NCBI GenBank assembly: GCA_947623455.1
Contig: OX392527.1
Span: forward strand, 27,334,201-27,398,200
Origin: Mimachlamys varia
Taxonomy: Eukaryota > Mollusca > Bivalvia > Pectinida > Pectinidae
Direction: 5' to 3'
DNA length: 64,000 bases
A program made the translations under genes and the position numbers. Shown here in pieces: positions 44,787 to 58,006 of the stretch; positions within the stretch are counted from its first letter, which is position 1; every line of letters starts with the position of its first letter. The notes under the pieces are model-generated. The model did not search any database. It saw only the letters and a list, made by a program, of their open reading frames with translations, and had not been told where the DNA came from.

Positions 44787-47700
44787 ACATTGGTCTGTGT
44801 TTGGTTAGCGTTATAACGTTGGTCTGTGTTCGTTTGGTGTTATAACTTTGGTCTGTGTATAACGTTGGTCTGTGTTTGGTTAGCGTTATAACGTTGGTCT
44901 GTGTTTGTTTGGTGTTATAACTTTGGTCTGTGTATAACGTTGGTCTGTGTTTGGTTAGCGTTATAACACTGGTCTGTGTTTGGTTGGCGTTATAACGTTG
45001 GTCTGTGTTTGTTTGGTGTTATAACATAGGTTTGTGTTTGGTTGGCATTATACCATTGGTCTGTGTTTGGTTGCGTTATAACATTGATTTGTGTTTGGTT
45101 AGTGTTATAACATTGGTCCGTGTTTGGTTGGCATTATAACACTGGTCTGTGTTTGGTTAGCGTTAACACGTTGGTTTGTGCTTGGTTAGTGTTATATCAT
45201 CGGTCTGTGTTTGGTTGGCGTTATACCACTGGTCTGTGTTTAGTTGCGTTTTAACATTGATCTGTGTTTAGTTGGTGTTATAACTTTTGTCTGTGTTTGG
45301 TTGGCATTATAACGTTGGTCTGTGTTTGGTTGGCGTTATAACACTGGTCTATATTTTATTAGCGTTAAAACGTTGGTGTTTGTTTGGGTGGCGTTATAAC
45401 ATTGGTCTGCGTTTGGTTGGCGTTATAACGTTGGTTTGTGGTTGGTTAGCGTTATAACATAGGTTTGTGTTTGGTTGGCGTTATAACGTTGGTCTGTGTT
45501 TGGTTGGCGTTATAACATTTGTCTGTGTTTGGTTGGCGTTATAACACTGGTCTGTGTTTGGTTGGTGTAACAATGTTGGTCTGTGTTTGGTTGGCATTAT
45601 AACGTTGGTCTGTGTTTGGTTGGCGTTATAACGTTTGTCTGTGTTTGGTTGGTGTAACAACGTTGGTCTGTGTTTGGTTGGTGTAACAACGTTGGTCTGT
45701 GTTTGGTTGGTGTTATAAGGCTGGTCTGTGTTTGGTTAGTGTTATAACGTTGGTCTGTGTTTGGTTGGCATTATAACGTTAGTCTGTGTTTGGTTAGCGT
45801 TATAACGTTGGTCTGTGTTTGGTTGGCGTTATGACATTGGCCTGTGTTTGGTTGGTGTAACAACGTTGGTCTGTGTTTGGTTGGTGTAACAACGTTGGTC
45901 TGTGTTTGGTTGGTGTTATAACGTTGGTCTGTGTTTGGTTAGCGTTATAACGTTGGTCTGTGTTTGGTTGGCATTATAACGTTAGTCTGTGTTTGGTTAT
46001 CGTTATAACGTTGGTCTGTGTTTGGTTGGCATTATAACGTTAGTCTGTGTTTGGTTAGCGTTATAACGTTGGTCTGTGTTTGGTTGGCGTTATGACATTG
46101 GCCTGTGTTTGGTTGGTGTAACAACGTTGGTCTGTGTTTGGTTGGTGTAACAACGTTGGTCTGTGTTTGGTTGGTGTTATAACGTTGGTCTGTGTTTGGT
46201 TAGCGTTATAACGTTGGTCTGTGTTTGGTTGGCGTTATGACATTGGCCTGTGTTTGGTTGGTGTAACAACGTTGGTCTGTGTTTGGTTGGTGTAACAACG
46301 TTGGTCTGTGTTTGGTTGGTGTAACAACGTTGGTCTGTGTTTGGTTGGCGTTATGACATTGGCCTGTGTTTGGTTGGTGTAACAACGTTGGTCTGTGTTT
46401 GGTTGGTGTAACAACGTTGGTCTGTGTTTGGTTGGTGTAACAACGACGTTGGTGTGTGTTTGGTTGGCGTTATGACATTGGCATGTGTTTGGTTGGTGTA
46501 ACAACGTTGGTCTGTGTTTGGTTAGCGTTATAACGTTGGTCTGTGTTTGGTTAGCGTTATAACGTTTGTCTGTGTTTGGTTGGCGTTATAACGTTTGTCT
46601 GTGTTTGGTTGGTGTAACAACGTTGGTCTGTGTTTGGTTGGTGTTATAACGTTGGTCTGTGTTTGGTTAGTGTTATAGCGTTTGTCTGTGTTTGGTTGGC
46701 GTTATAACGTTGGTCTGTGTTTGGTTGGTGTAACAACATTGGTCTGTGTTAGGTTGGCATTATAACGTTGGTCTGTGTTTGGTTGGTGTTATAACGTTGG
46801 TCTGTGTTTGGTTAGTGTTATAGCGTTTGTCTGTGTTTGGTTGGCGTTATAACGTTGGTCTGTGTTTGGTTGGCATTATAACGTTGGTCTGTGTTTGGTT
46901 GGCATTATAACGTTGGTCCGTGTTTGGTTGGCGTTATAACGTTGGTCTGTGTTTGGTTGGCGTTATAACGTTGGTCTGTGTTTGGTTGGCGTTATGACAT
47001 TGGCCTGTGTTTGGTTGGCGTTATAAGGCTGGTCTGTGTTTGGTTAGTGTTATAACGTTGGTCTGTGTTTGGTTGGCGTTATAACGTTGGTCTGTGTTTG
47101 GTTGGCGTTATGACATTGGCCTGTGTTTGGTTGGCGTTATGACATTGGCCTGTGTTTGGTTGGTGTAACAACGTTGGTCTGTGTTTGGTTGGCGTTATAA
47201 CGTTGGTCTGTGTTTGGTTAGCGTTATAACATTGGTCTGTGTTTGGTTGGCATTATGACATTGGCCTGTGTTTGGTTGGCGTTATAAGGCTGGTCTGTGT
47301 TTGGTTAGTGTTATAACATTGGTCTGTGTTTGGTTGGCGTTATGACGTTGGTCTGTGTTTGGTTGGTGTAACAACGTTGGTCTGTGTTAGGTTGGCATTA
47401 TAACGTTGGTCTGTGTTTGGTTGGTGTTATAACGTTGGTCTGTGTTTGGTTAGTGTTATAGCGTTTGTCTGTGTTTGGTTGGCGTTATAACGTTGGTCTG
47501 TGTTTGGTTAGCGTTATAACGTTGGTCTGTGTTTGTTTGGTGTTATAACTTTGGTCTGTGTATAACGTTGGTCTGTGTTTGGTTAGCGTTATAACACTGG
47601 TCTGTGTTTGGTTGGCGTTATAACGTTGGTCTGTGTTTGTTTGGTGTTATAACATAGGTTTGTGTTTGGTTGGCATTATACCATTGGTCTGTGTTTGGTT

Positions 47701-50700
47701 GCGTTATAACATTGATTTGTGTTTGGTTAGTGTTATAACATTGGTCCGTGTTTGGTTGGCATTATAACACTGGTCTGTGTTTGGTTAGCGTTAACACGTT
47801 GGTTTGTGCTTGGTTAGTGTTATATCATCGGTCTGTGTTTGGTTGGCGTTATACCACTGGTCTGTGTTTAGTTGCGTTTTAACATTGATCTGTGTTTAGT
47901 TGGTGTTATAACTTTTGTCTGTGTTTGGTTGGCATTATAACGTTGGTCTGTGTTTGGTTGGCGTTATAACACTGGTCTATATTTTATTAGCGTTAAAACG
48001 TTGGTGTTTGTTTGGGTGGCGTTATAACATTGGTCTGCGTTTGGTTGGCGTTATAACGTTGGTTTGTGGTTGGTTAGCGTTATAACATAGGTTTGTGTTT
48101 GGTTGGCGTTATAACGTTGGTCTGTGTTTGGTTGGCGTTATAACATTTGTCTGTGTTTGGTTGGCGTTATAACACTGGTCTGTGTTTGGTTGGTGTAACA
48201 ATGTTGGTCTGTGTTTGGTTGGCATTATAACGTTGGTCTGTGTTTGGTTGGCGTTATAACGTTTGTCTGTGTTTGGTTGGTGTAACAACGTTGGTCTGTG
48301 TTTGGTTGGTGTAACAACGTTGGTCTGTGTTTGGTTGGTGTTATAAGGCTGGTCTGTGTTTGGTTAGTGTTATAACGTTGGTCTGTGTTTGGTTGGCATT
48401 ATAACGTTAGTCTGTGTTTGGTTAGCGTTATAACGTTGGTCTGTGTTTGGTTGGCGTTATGACATTGGCCTGTGTTTGGTTGGTGTAACAACGTTGGTCT
48501 GTGTTTGGTTGGTGTAACAACGTTGGTCTGTGTTTGGTTGGTGTTATAACGTTGGTCTGTGTTTGGTTAGCGTTATAACGTTGGTCTGTGTTTGGTTGGC
48601 ATTATAACGTTAGTCTGTGTTTGGTTATCGTTATAACGTTGGTCTGTGTTTGGTTGGCATTATAACGTTAGTCTGTGTTTGGTTAGCGTTATAACGTTGG
48701 TCTGTGTTTGGTTGGCGTTATGACATTGGCCTGTGTTTGGTTGGTGTAACAACGTTGGTCTGTGTTTGGTTGGTGTAACAACGTTGGTCTGTGTTTGGTT
48801 GGTGTTATAACGTTGGTCTGTGTTTGGTTAGCGTTATAACGTTGGTCTGTGTTTGGTTGGCGTTATGACATTGGCCTGTGTTTGGTTGGTGTAACAACGT
48901 TGGTCTGTGTTTGGTTGGTGTAACAACGTTGGTCTGTGTTTGGTTGGTGTAACAACGTTGGTCTGTGTTTGGTTGGCGTTATGACATTGGCCTGTGTTTG
49001 GTTGGTGTAACAACGTTGGTCTGTGTTTGGTTGGTGTAACAACGTTGGTCTGTGTTTGGTTGGTGTAACAACGACGTTGGTGTGTGTTTGGTTGGCGTTA
49101 TGACATTGGCATGTGTTTGGTTGGTGTAACAACGTTGGTCTGTGTTTGGTTAGCGTTATAACGTTGGTCTGTGTTTGGTTAGCGTTATAACGTTTGTCTG
49201 TGTTTGGTTGGCGTTATAACGTTTGTCTGTGTTTGGTTGGTGTAACAACGTTGGTCTGTGTTTGGTTGGTGTTATAACGTTGGTCTGTGTTTGGTTAGTG
49301 TTATAGCGTTTGTCTGTGTTTGGTTGGCGTTATAACGTTGGTCTGTGTTTGGTTGGTGTAACAACATTGGTCTGTGTTAGGTTGGCATTATAACGTTGGT
49401 CTGTGTTTGGTTGGTGTTATAACGTTGGTCTGTGTTTGGTTAGTGTTATAGCGTTTGTCTGTGTTTGGTTGGCGTTATAACGTTGGTCTGTGTTTGGTTG
49501 GCATTATAACGTTGGTCTGTGTTTGGTTGGCATTATAACGTTGGTCCGTGTTTGGTTAGCGTTATAACGTTGGTCTGTGTTTGGTTGGCGTTATAACGTT
49601 GGTCTGTGTTTGGTTGGCGTTATGACATTGGCCTGTGTTTGGTTGGCGTTATAAGGCTGGTCTGTGTTTGGTTAGTGTTATAACGTTGGTCTGTGTTTGG
49701 TTGGCGTTATAACGTTGGTCTGTGTTTGGTTGGCGTTATGACATTGGCCTGTGTTTGGTTGGCGTTATGACATTGGCCTGTGTTTGGTTGGTGTAACAAC
49801 GTTGGTCTGTGTTTGGTTGGCGTTATAACGTTGGTCTGTGTTTGGTTAGCGTTATAACATTGGTCTGTGTTTGGTTGGCATTATGACATTGGCCTGTGTT
49901 TGGTTGGCGTTATAAGGCTGGTCTGTGTTTGGTTAGTGTTATAACATTGGTCTGTGTTTGGTTGGCGTTATGACGTTGGTCTGTGTTTGGTTGGTGTAAC
50001 AACGTTGGTCTGTGTTAGGTTGGCATTATAACGTTGGTCTGTGTTTGGTTGGTGTTATAACGTTGGTCTGTGTTTGGTTAGTGTTATAGCGTTTGTCTGT
50101 GTTTGGTTGGCGTTATAACGTTGGTCTGTGTTTGGTTGGCATTATAACGTTGGTCTGTGTTTGGTTGGCATTATAACGTTAGTCTGTGTTTGGTTAGCGT
50201 TATAACGTTGGTCTGTGTTTGGTTGGCGTTATGACATTGGCCTGTGTTTGGTTGGTGTAACAACGTTGGTCTGTGTTTGGTTGGTGTAACAACGTTGGTC
50301 TGTGTTTGGTTGGTGTTATAACGTTGGTCTGTGTTTGGTTAGCGTTATAACGTTGGTCTGTGTTTGGTTGGCGTTATAACGTTTGTCTGTGTTTGGTTGG
50401 TGTAACAACGTTGGTCTGTGTTTGGTTGGTGTAACAACGTTGGTCTGTGTTTGGTTGGTGTTATAAGGCTGGTCTGTGTTTGGTTAGTGTTATAACGTTG
50501 GTCTGTGTTTGGTTGGCATTATAACGTTAGTCTGTGTTTGGTTAGCGTTATAACGTTGGTCTGTGTTTGGTTGGCGTTATGACATTGGCCTGTGTTTGGT
50601 TGGTGTAACAACGTTGGTCTGTGTTTGGTTGGTGTAACAACGTTGGTCTGTGTTTGGTTGGTGTTATAACGTTGGTCTGTGTTTGGTTAGCGTTATAACG

Positions 50701-52654
50701 TTGGTCTGTGTTTGGTTGGCATTATAACGTTAGTCTGTGTTTGGTTATCGTTATAACGTTGGTCTGTGTTTGGTTGGCATTATAACGTTAGTCTGTGTTT
50801 GGTTAGCGTTATAACGTTGGTCTGTGTTTGGTTGGCGTTATGACATTGGCCTGTGTTTGGTTGGTGTAACAACGTTGGTCTGTGTTTGGTTGGTGTAACA
50901 ACGTTGGTCTGTGTTTGGTTGGTGTTATAACGTTGGTCTGTGTTTGGTTAGCGTTATAACGTTGGTCTGTGTTTGGTTGGCGTTATGACATTGGCCTGTG
51001 TTTGGTTGGTGTAACAACGTTGGTCTGTGTTTGGTTGGTGTAACAACGTTGGTCTGTGTTTGGTTGGTGTAACAACGTTGGTCTGTGTTTGGTTGGCGTT
51101 ATGACATTGGCCTGTGTTTGGTTGGTGTAACAACGTTGGTCTGTGTTTGGTTGGTGTAACAACGTTGGTCTGTGTTTGGTTGGTGTAACAACGACGTTGG
51201 TGTGTGTTTGGTTGGCGTTATGACATTGGCATGTGTTTGGTTGGTGTAACAACGTTGGTCTGTGTTTGGTTAGCGTTATAACGTTGGTCTGTGTTTGGTT
51301 AGCGTTATAACGTTTGTCTGTGTTTGGTTGGCGTTATAACGTTTGTCTGTGTTTGGTTGGTGTAACAACGTTGGTCTGTGTTTGGTTGGTGTTATAACGT
51401 TGGTCTGTGTTTGGTTAGTGTTATAGCGTTTGTCTGTGTTTGGTTGGCGTTATAACGTTGGTCTGTGTTTGGTTGGTGTAACAACATTGGTCTGTGTTAG
51501 GTTGGCATTATAACGTTGGTCTGTGTTTGGTTGGTGTTATAACGTTGGTCTGTGTTTGGTTAGTGTTATAGCGTTTGTCTGTGTTTGGTTGGCGTTATAA
51601 CGTTGGTCTGTGTTTGGTTGGCATTATAACGTTGGTCTGTGTTTGGTTGGCATTATAACGTTGGTCCGTGTTTGGTTAGCGTTATAACGTTGGTCTGTGT
51701 TTGGTTGGCGTTATAACGTTGGTCTGTGTTTGGTTGGCGTTATGACATTGGCCTGTGTTTGGTTGGCGTTATAAGGCTGGTCTGTGTTTGGTTAGTGTTA
51801 TAACGTTGGTCTGTGTTTGGTTGGCGTTATAACGTTGGTCTGTGTTTGGTTGGCGTTATGACATTGGCCTGTGTTTGGTTGGCGTTATGACATTGGCCTG
51901 TGTTTGGTTGGTGTAACAACGTTGGTCTGTGTTTGGTTGGCGTTATAACGTTGGTCTGTGTTTGGTTAGCGTTATAACATTGGTCTGTGTTTGGTTGGCA
52001 TTATGACATTGGCCTGTGTTTGGTTGGCGTTATAAGGCTGGTCTGTGTTTGGTTAGTGTTATAACATTGGTCTGTGTTTGGTTGGCGTTATGACGTTGGT
52101 CTGTGTTTGGTTGGTGTAACAACGTTGGTCTGTGTTAGGTTGGCATTATAACGTTGGTCTGTGTTTGGTTGGTGTTATAACGTTGGTCTGTGTTTGGTTA
52201 GTGTTATAGCGTTTGTCTGTGTTTGGTTGGCGTTATAACGTTGGTCTGTGTTTGGTTGGCATTATAACGTTGGTCTGTGTTTGGTTGGCATTATAACGTT
52301 AGTCTGTGTTTGGTTAGCGTTATAACGTTGGTCTGTGTTTGGTTGGCGTTATGACATTGGCCTGTGTTTGGTTGGTGTAACAACGTTGGTCTGTGTTTGG
52401 TTGGTGTAACAACGTTGGTCTGTGTTTGGTTGGTGTTATAACGTTGGTCTGTGTTTGGTTAGCGTTATAACGTTGGTCTGTGTTTGGTTGGCGTTATAAC
52501 GTTGGTCTGTGTTTGGTTGGCGTTATGACTTTGGTCTGTGTTTGGTTGGCGTTATGACAGTGGTCTGTGTTTCTCGTTATAACACTGGCATGTGTGTGGT
52601 TCGCGTTATAACACTGGTCTGTGTTTGGTTAGTGTTATAATTTGGTCTGTGTTT
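44787..52654 (+). repeat. 29-bp satellite array, ~7.9 kb, with higher-order duplications
   Basis: Roughly 270 units of the type GTTGGTCTGTGTTTGGTTGG plus CGTTATAAC or TGTAACAAC. The 29-bp length shifts frame each unit, giving repeating 29-residue open frames that are not genes. Block 44877-47504 is repeated almost identically at 47505-50132 (offset 2628). The segment from about 48265 is repeated again from 50385 (offset 2120). Units contain the palindrome GTTATAAC. Confidence 0.95.
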
Positions 52655-53841
52655 GAATGACATCATACGTATAAGGACCTTGTTTTGATTGCCATTTTGA
52701 TTTTGGTTTGTATTGTGTTAAACATTATAAATGGCCGGCTTTGGTTTGATATTATATGTTAAGCCTGCGTATACATGTATCTGTCGCATTAGAAGCTTAA
52801 AGTTTCCCGAGCAAAGATCATTTTCAAATGCCACGGATTTTAATTGGGTTCCAATTTAATCGTGTACCTTGTTCATTTTAACAGATACTACACTAACTTT
52901 AAAAGAAACAGTAAATTTGATGACGTCAGCTTCTGTCGTATAACAAGATAGAGTATCTTAATTAGACCCAAGGTCACGGTGACCTCGATTGGTTAAGCGG
53001 AATTGGCTGTGAATTATTCAATGCAGAAGAAATTGACTGGCATCGTGCCGATACAAACTGGTTTGATTTGCATTGGTGAACACGGAACAATAGCAATTCA
53101 ATTTGCTTAAAATATCCAAACGTATCAGGCTATTGAATCTAGACGAGAAGAAGCGGCTGCCATGTCAGTCAGCCTGGCCAATCTTAATTGATTTCTATAA
53201 AAGCCGATATCCATTTATTACACAATCTTCATTTTTGCTTAGAATATAATCGAAGATGTTCCTAATGATTCTGACTAGGATGCAGTTTCACTTCTCAGAA
53301 CGGTTTGGGTAATGCCGTGATAGCTATGATCAGTATGGATCACTCACAGCGGTTTATAGGTTTGGCGATGCTCATATTTCATCATCACACCTCGGGTACA
53401 GTTAAAGGTCAAGCCTGGACTACTGAAAAATAACGTCACCCTCTGAACGTAACTGGTCAGACCTTGATGAATCAAAATGTATCTGACATAACATCTTGAC
53501 ATCTTTGTGTTTGTGTACTTTAAATAGTCCTTTAATGTGTGCAAAGAGAAAAGCTGAATGCGTTAAAATACACAAGAAAAAAAGATAAAATGAAGTCGTG
53601 ACTGATAAATAGATAATGTTGTTCTTGAATTCATCGTTTCTTTTATTATTTCGTCCGAATTGTCTTAATGAATGATTTCTAACTTTTCTGGTTGTACCCG
53701 CTGCCCCCATTACATGATCGTAAGAGGCGACAAATAGGACATTTCTCTCACTCCTGAGGTCTCCGCTGATACTTACTCGTTTTGGCCTTTAGTTGAGTGT
53801 TCGCCCATGTGAGGTTAGCTTTTTTTCTGGTGCACGGCCGG
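52655..53841. other. Non-repetitive stretch between the two satellites
   Basis: No gene recognised. The last about 150 bp (CCCATTACATGATCGTAAGA ... TTTTGGCCTTTAGTTGAG) may be the flank of the element whose core is the next array. Confidence 0.35.
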
Positions 53842-56800
53842 GTGTTATCACTCACTGTTTCACATGTTATCGGTATAATGTGACAAGGTTGTTATTACTC
53901 TGTTTCACATGTTATCGGTATAATGTGACAAGGTTGTTATTACTCTCTGTTTCACATGTTATCGGTATAATGTGACAAGGTTGTTATTACTCTGTTTCAC
54001 ATGTTATCAGTATAATGTGACAAGGTTGTTATTACTCTCTGTTTCACATGTTATCGGTATAATGTGACAAGGTTGTTATTACTCTGTTTCACATGTTATC
54101 GGTATAATGTGACAAGGTTGTTATTACTCTGTTTCACATGTTATCGGTATAATGTGACAAGGTTGTTATTACTCTGTTTCACATGTTATCAGTATAATGT
54201 GACAAGGTTGTTATTACTCTCTGTTTCACATGTTATCGGTATAATGTGACAAGGTTGTTATTACTCTCTGTTTCACATGTTATCGGTATAATGTGACAAG
54301 GTTGTTATTACTCTCTGTTTCACATGTTATCAGTATAATGTGACAAGGTTGTTATCACTCACTGTTTCACATGTTATCAGTATAATGTGACAAGGTTGTT
54401 ATTACTCTCTGTTTCACATGTTATCAGTATAATGTGACAATGTTGTTATTACTCTCTGTTTCACATGTTATCAGTATAATGTGACAAGGTTGTTATTACT
54501 CGGTTTCACATGTTATCAGTATAATGTGACAAGGTTGTTATTACTCTCTGTTTCACATGTTATCAGTATAATGTGACAAGGTTGTTATTATTCTCTGTTT
54601 CACATGTTATCAGTATAATGTGACAAGGTTGTTATTATTCTCTGTTTCACATGTTATCAGTATAATGTGACAAGGTTGTTATCACTCTCTGTTTCACATG
54701 TTATCAGTATAATGTGACAAGGTTGTTATCACTCTCTGTTTCACATGTTATCAGTATAATGTGACAAGGTTGTTATTACTCTCTGTTTCACATGTTATCG
54801 GTATAATGTGACAAGGTTGTTATCACTCACTGTTTCACATGTTATCAGTATAATGTGACAAGGTTTTTATTACTCTGTTTCACATGTTATCGGTATAATG
54901 TGACAAGGTTGTTATTACTCTGTTTCACATGTTATCGGTATAATGTGACAAGGTTGTTATTACTCTCTGTTTCACATGTTATCAGTATAATGTGACAAGG
55001 TTGTTATTATTCTCTGTTTCACATGTTATCGGTATAATGTGACAAGGTTGTTATTACTCTCTGTTTCACATGTTATCGGTATAATGTGACAAGGTTGTTA
55101 TTACTCTATGTTTCACATGTTATCAGTGTAATGTGACAAGGTTGTTATTACTCTCTGTTTCACATGTTATCAGTATAATGTGACAAGGTTGTTATTACTC
55201 TCTGTTTCACATGTTATCAGTAAAATGTGACAAGGTTGTTATCACTCTCTGTTTCACATGTTATCGGTATAATGTGACAAGGTTGTTATCACTCTCTGTT
55301 TCACATGTTATCGGTATAATGTGACAAGGTTGTTGTTACTCTGTTTCACATGTTATCGGTATAATGTGACAAGGTTGTTATTACTCTCTGTTTCACATGT
55401 TATCAGTATAATGTGACAAGGTTGTTATTACTCTCTGTTTCACATGTTATCGGTATAATGTGACAAGGTTGTTATTACTCTCTGTTTCACATGTTATCAG
55501 TATAATGTGACAAGGTTGTTATTACTCTCTGTTTCACATGTTATCGGTATAATGTGACAAGGTTGTTATTACTCTGTTTCACATGTTATCGGTATAATGT
55601 GACAAGGTTGTTATCACTCTCTGTTTCACATGTTATCGGTATAATGTGACAAGGTTGTTGTTACTCTGTTTCACATGTTATCGGTATAATGTGACAAGGT
55701 TGTTATTACTCTCTGTTTCACATGTTATCAGTATAATGTGACAAGGTTGTTATTACTCTCTGTTTCACATGTTATCAGTATAATGTGACAAGGTTGTTAT
55801 TACTCTCTGTTTCACATGTTATCAGTATAATGTGACAAGGTTGTTATTACTCTCTGTTTCACATGTTATCGGTATAATGTGACAAGGTTGTTATTACTCT
55901 CTGTTTCACATGTTATCAGTATAATGTGACAAGGTTGTTATTACTCTGTTTCACATGTTATCAGTATAATGTGACAAGGTTGTTATTACTCTCTGTTTCA
56001 CATGTTATCGGTATAATGTGACAAGGTTGTTATTACTCTCTGTTTCACATGTTATCAGTATAATGTGACAAGGTTGTTATTACTCTCTGTTTCACATGTT
56101 ATCAGTATAATGTGACAAGGTTGTTATCACTCACTGTTTCACATGTTATCAGTATAATGTGACAAGGTTGTTATTACTCTCTGTTTCACATGTTATCGGT
56201 ATAATGTGACAAGGTTGTTATTACTCTCTGTTTCACATGTTATCAGTATAATGTGACAAGGTTGTTATCACTCTCTGTTTCACATGTTATCAGTATAATG
56301 TGACAAGGTTGTTATTACTCTCTGTTTCACATGTTATCAGTATAATGTGACAAGGTTGTTATTACTCTCTGTTTCACATGTTATCAGTATAATGTGACAA
56401 GGTTGTTATCACTCTCTGTTTCACATGTTATCAGTATAATGTGACAAGGTTGTTATCACTCTCTGTTTCACATGTTATCGGTATAATGTGACAAGGTTGT
56501 TGTTACTCTGTTTCACATGTTATCGGTATAATGTGACAAGGTTGTTATTACTCTGTTTCACATGTTATCAGTATAATGTGACAAGGTTGTTGTTACTCTG
56601 TTTCACATGTTATCGGTATAATGTGACAAGGTTGTTATTACTCTGTTTCACATGTTATCAGTATAATGTGACAAGGTTGTTATTACTCTCTGTTTCATAT
56701 GTTATCAGTATAATGTGACAAGGTTGTTATTACTCTGTTTCACATGTTATCGGTATAATGTGACAAGGTTGTTATCACTCTCTGTTTCACATGTTATCGG

Positions 56801-57417
56801 TATAATGTGACAAGGTTGTTATTACTCTCTGTTTCACATGTTATCGGTATAATGTGACAAGGTTGTTATTACTCTGTTTCACATGTTATCAGTATAATGT
56901 GACAAGGTAGATATTACTCTCTGTTTCATATGTTATCGGTATAATGTGACAAGGTTGTTGTTACTCTCTGTTTCACATGTTATCGGTATAATGTGACAAG
57001 GTTGTTATTACTCTCTGTTTCACATGTTATCGGTATAATGTGACAAGGTTGTTATTACTCTCTGTTTCACATGTTATCGGTATAATGTGACAAGGTTGTT
57101 GTTACTCTGTTTCACATGTTATCAGTATAATGTGACAAGGTTGTTATTACTCTGTTTCACATGTTATCAGTATAATGTGACAAGGTTGTTATTACTCTGT
57201 TTCACATGTTATCGGTATAATGTGACAAGGTTGTTATTACTCTCTGTTTCACATGTTATCGGTATAATGTGACAATGTTGTTATTACTCTGTTTCACATG
57301 TTATCGGTATAATGTGACAAGGTTGTTGTTACTCTGTTTCACATGTTATCGGTATAATGTGACAAGGTTGTTATCACTCTCTGTTTCACATGTTATCAGT
57401 ATAATGTGACAAGGTTG
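53842..57417 (+). repeat. 45/47-bp satellite array, ~3.6 kb, hairpin-forming unit
   Basis: About 77 units of GTTTCACATGTTATCGGTAT plus AATGTGACAAGGTTGTTATTACTC, in two length classes (CTCT versus CTCTCT). TCACA and TGTGA, then TTAT and ATAA, pair around the loop CGGT or CAGT. The main substitution between units (CGGT/CAGT) lies in that loop. Open frames here (HVIGIM, CYRYNVTRLLLL) are repeat translations only. Confidence 0.95.
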
Positions 57418-57862
57418 CGTATTCGGCTTTGGCCTTTGGTTGTTAACTTTAGTGTAGTAGTACTTTAAAGCAGTTTCGCTTTAACGCAAGGAGGTTTACA
57501 CGAACATACCGCTTCCTCCGAAATAAACAAGAACCTGCACGCACATTGCATACATGATCTTAGCTGTTAAGGGAACGCCAAATAAACTTTACTCAAACCA
57601 GTGTCATGTCCATTAAACGTCACGTTTTATGTTACACAATGCAACACGTGTAACCTGACAAGCTCTCTTTGGTGGACATTTTCAGTTTAACTAGCTTTAA
57701 AACAATGGGAGACAATACGATACTATCAGAAAAGTAAACCTTTAATGATTTGAATCAATATCGTAGATTCTGGTGTTACATGGACATGGTTTGTTTAGAC
57801 AGAAAAGGTATATTTCAACGGACAGCAGCTTAAATGTTTTTCCTGTGACTCAATATGACAAA
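57418..57862. other. Right flank of the 45/47-bp array
   Basis: It contains CGGCTTTGGCCTTTGGTTGT, which resembles TTTTGGCCTTTAGTTGAG at the left flank, and ACGAACATACCGCTTCCTCC. No gene. Confidence 0.4.
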
Positions 57863-58006
57863 ACACCGAAACTGTAGTGAGATAAAATGGAACCCAAAAC
57901 ACCGAAACTGTAGTGTGATAAAACGGAACCCAAAACACCGAAACTGTAGTGTGATAAAACGGAACCCAAAACACCGAAACTGTAGTGAGATAAAATGGAA
58001 CCTAAA
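57863..58006 (+). repeat. 36-bp x 4 tandem repeat
   Basis: Four exact-length units of ACACCGAAACTGTAGTGTGA plus TAAAACGGAACCCAAA. The outer two differ from the inner two by A/T and G changes. The 12-residue periodic frames on both strands are a consequence of the length. Confidence 0.95.

Noticed and set aside
46235..51252. Three identical 89-codon minus-strand frames (46235-46504, 48863-49132, 50983-51252)
   Set aside because: They are translations of the 29-bp satellite; their identity only reflects the segmental duplications.
54064..57272. Repeated Leu/Cys-rich frames in the 45/47-bp array
   Set aside because: Periodic translation of 45-bp units; frame breaks wherever a 47-bp unit occurs.
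44787..57417. CRISPR-like regular repeats
   Set aside because: Units are adjacent without unique spacers and the genome is eukaryotic.
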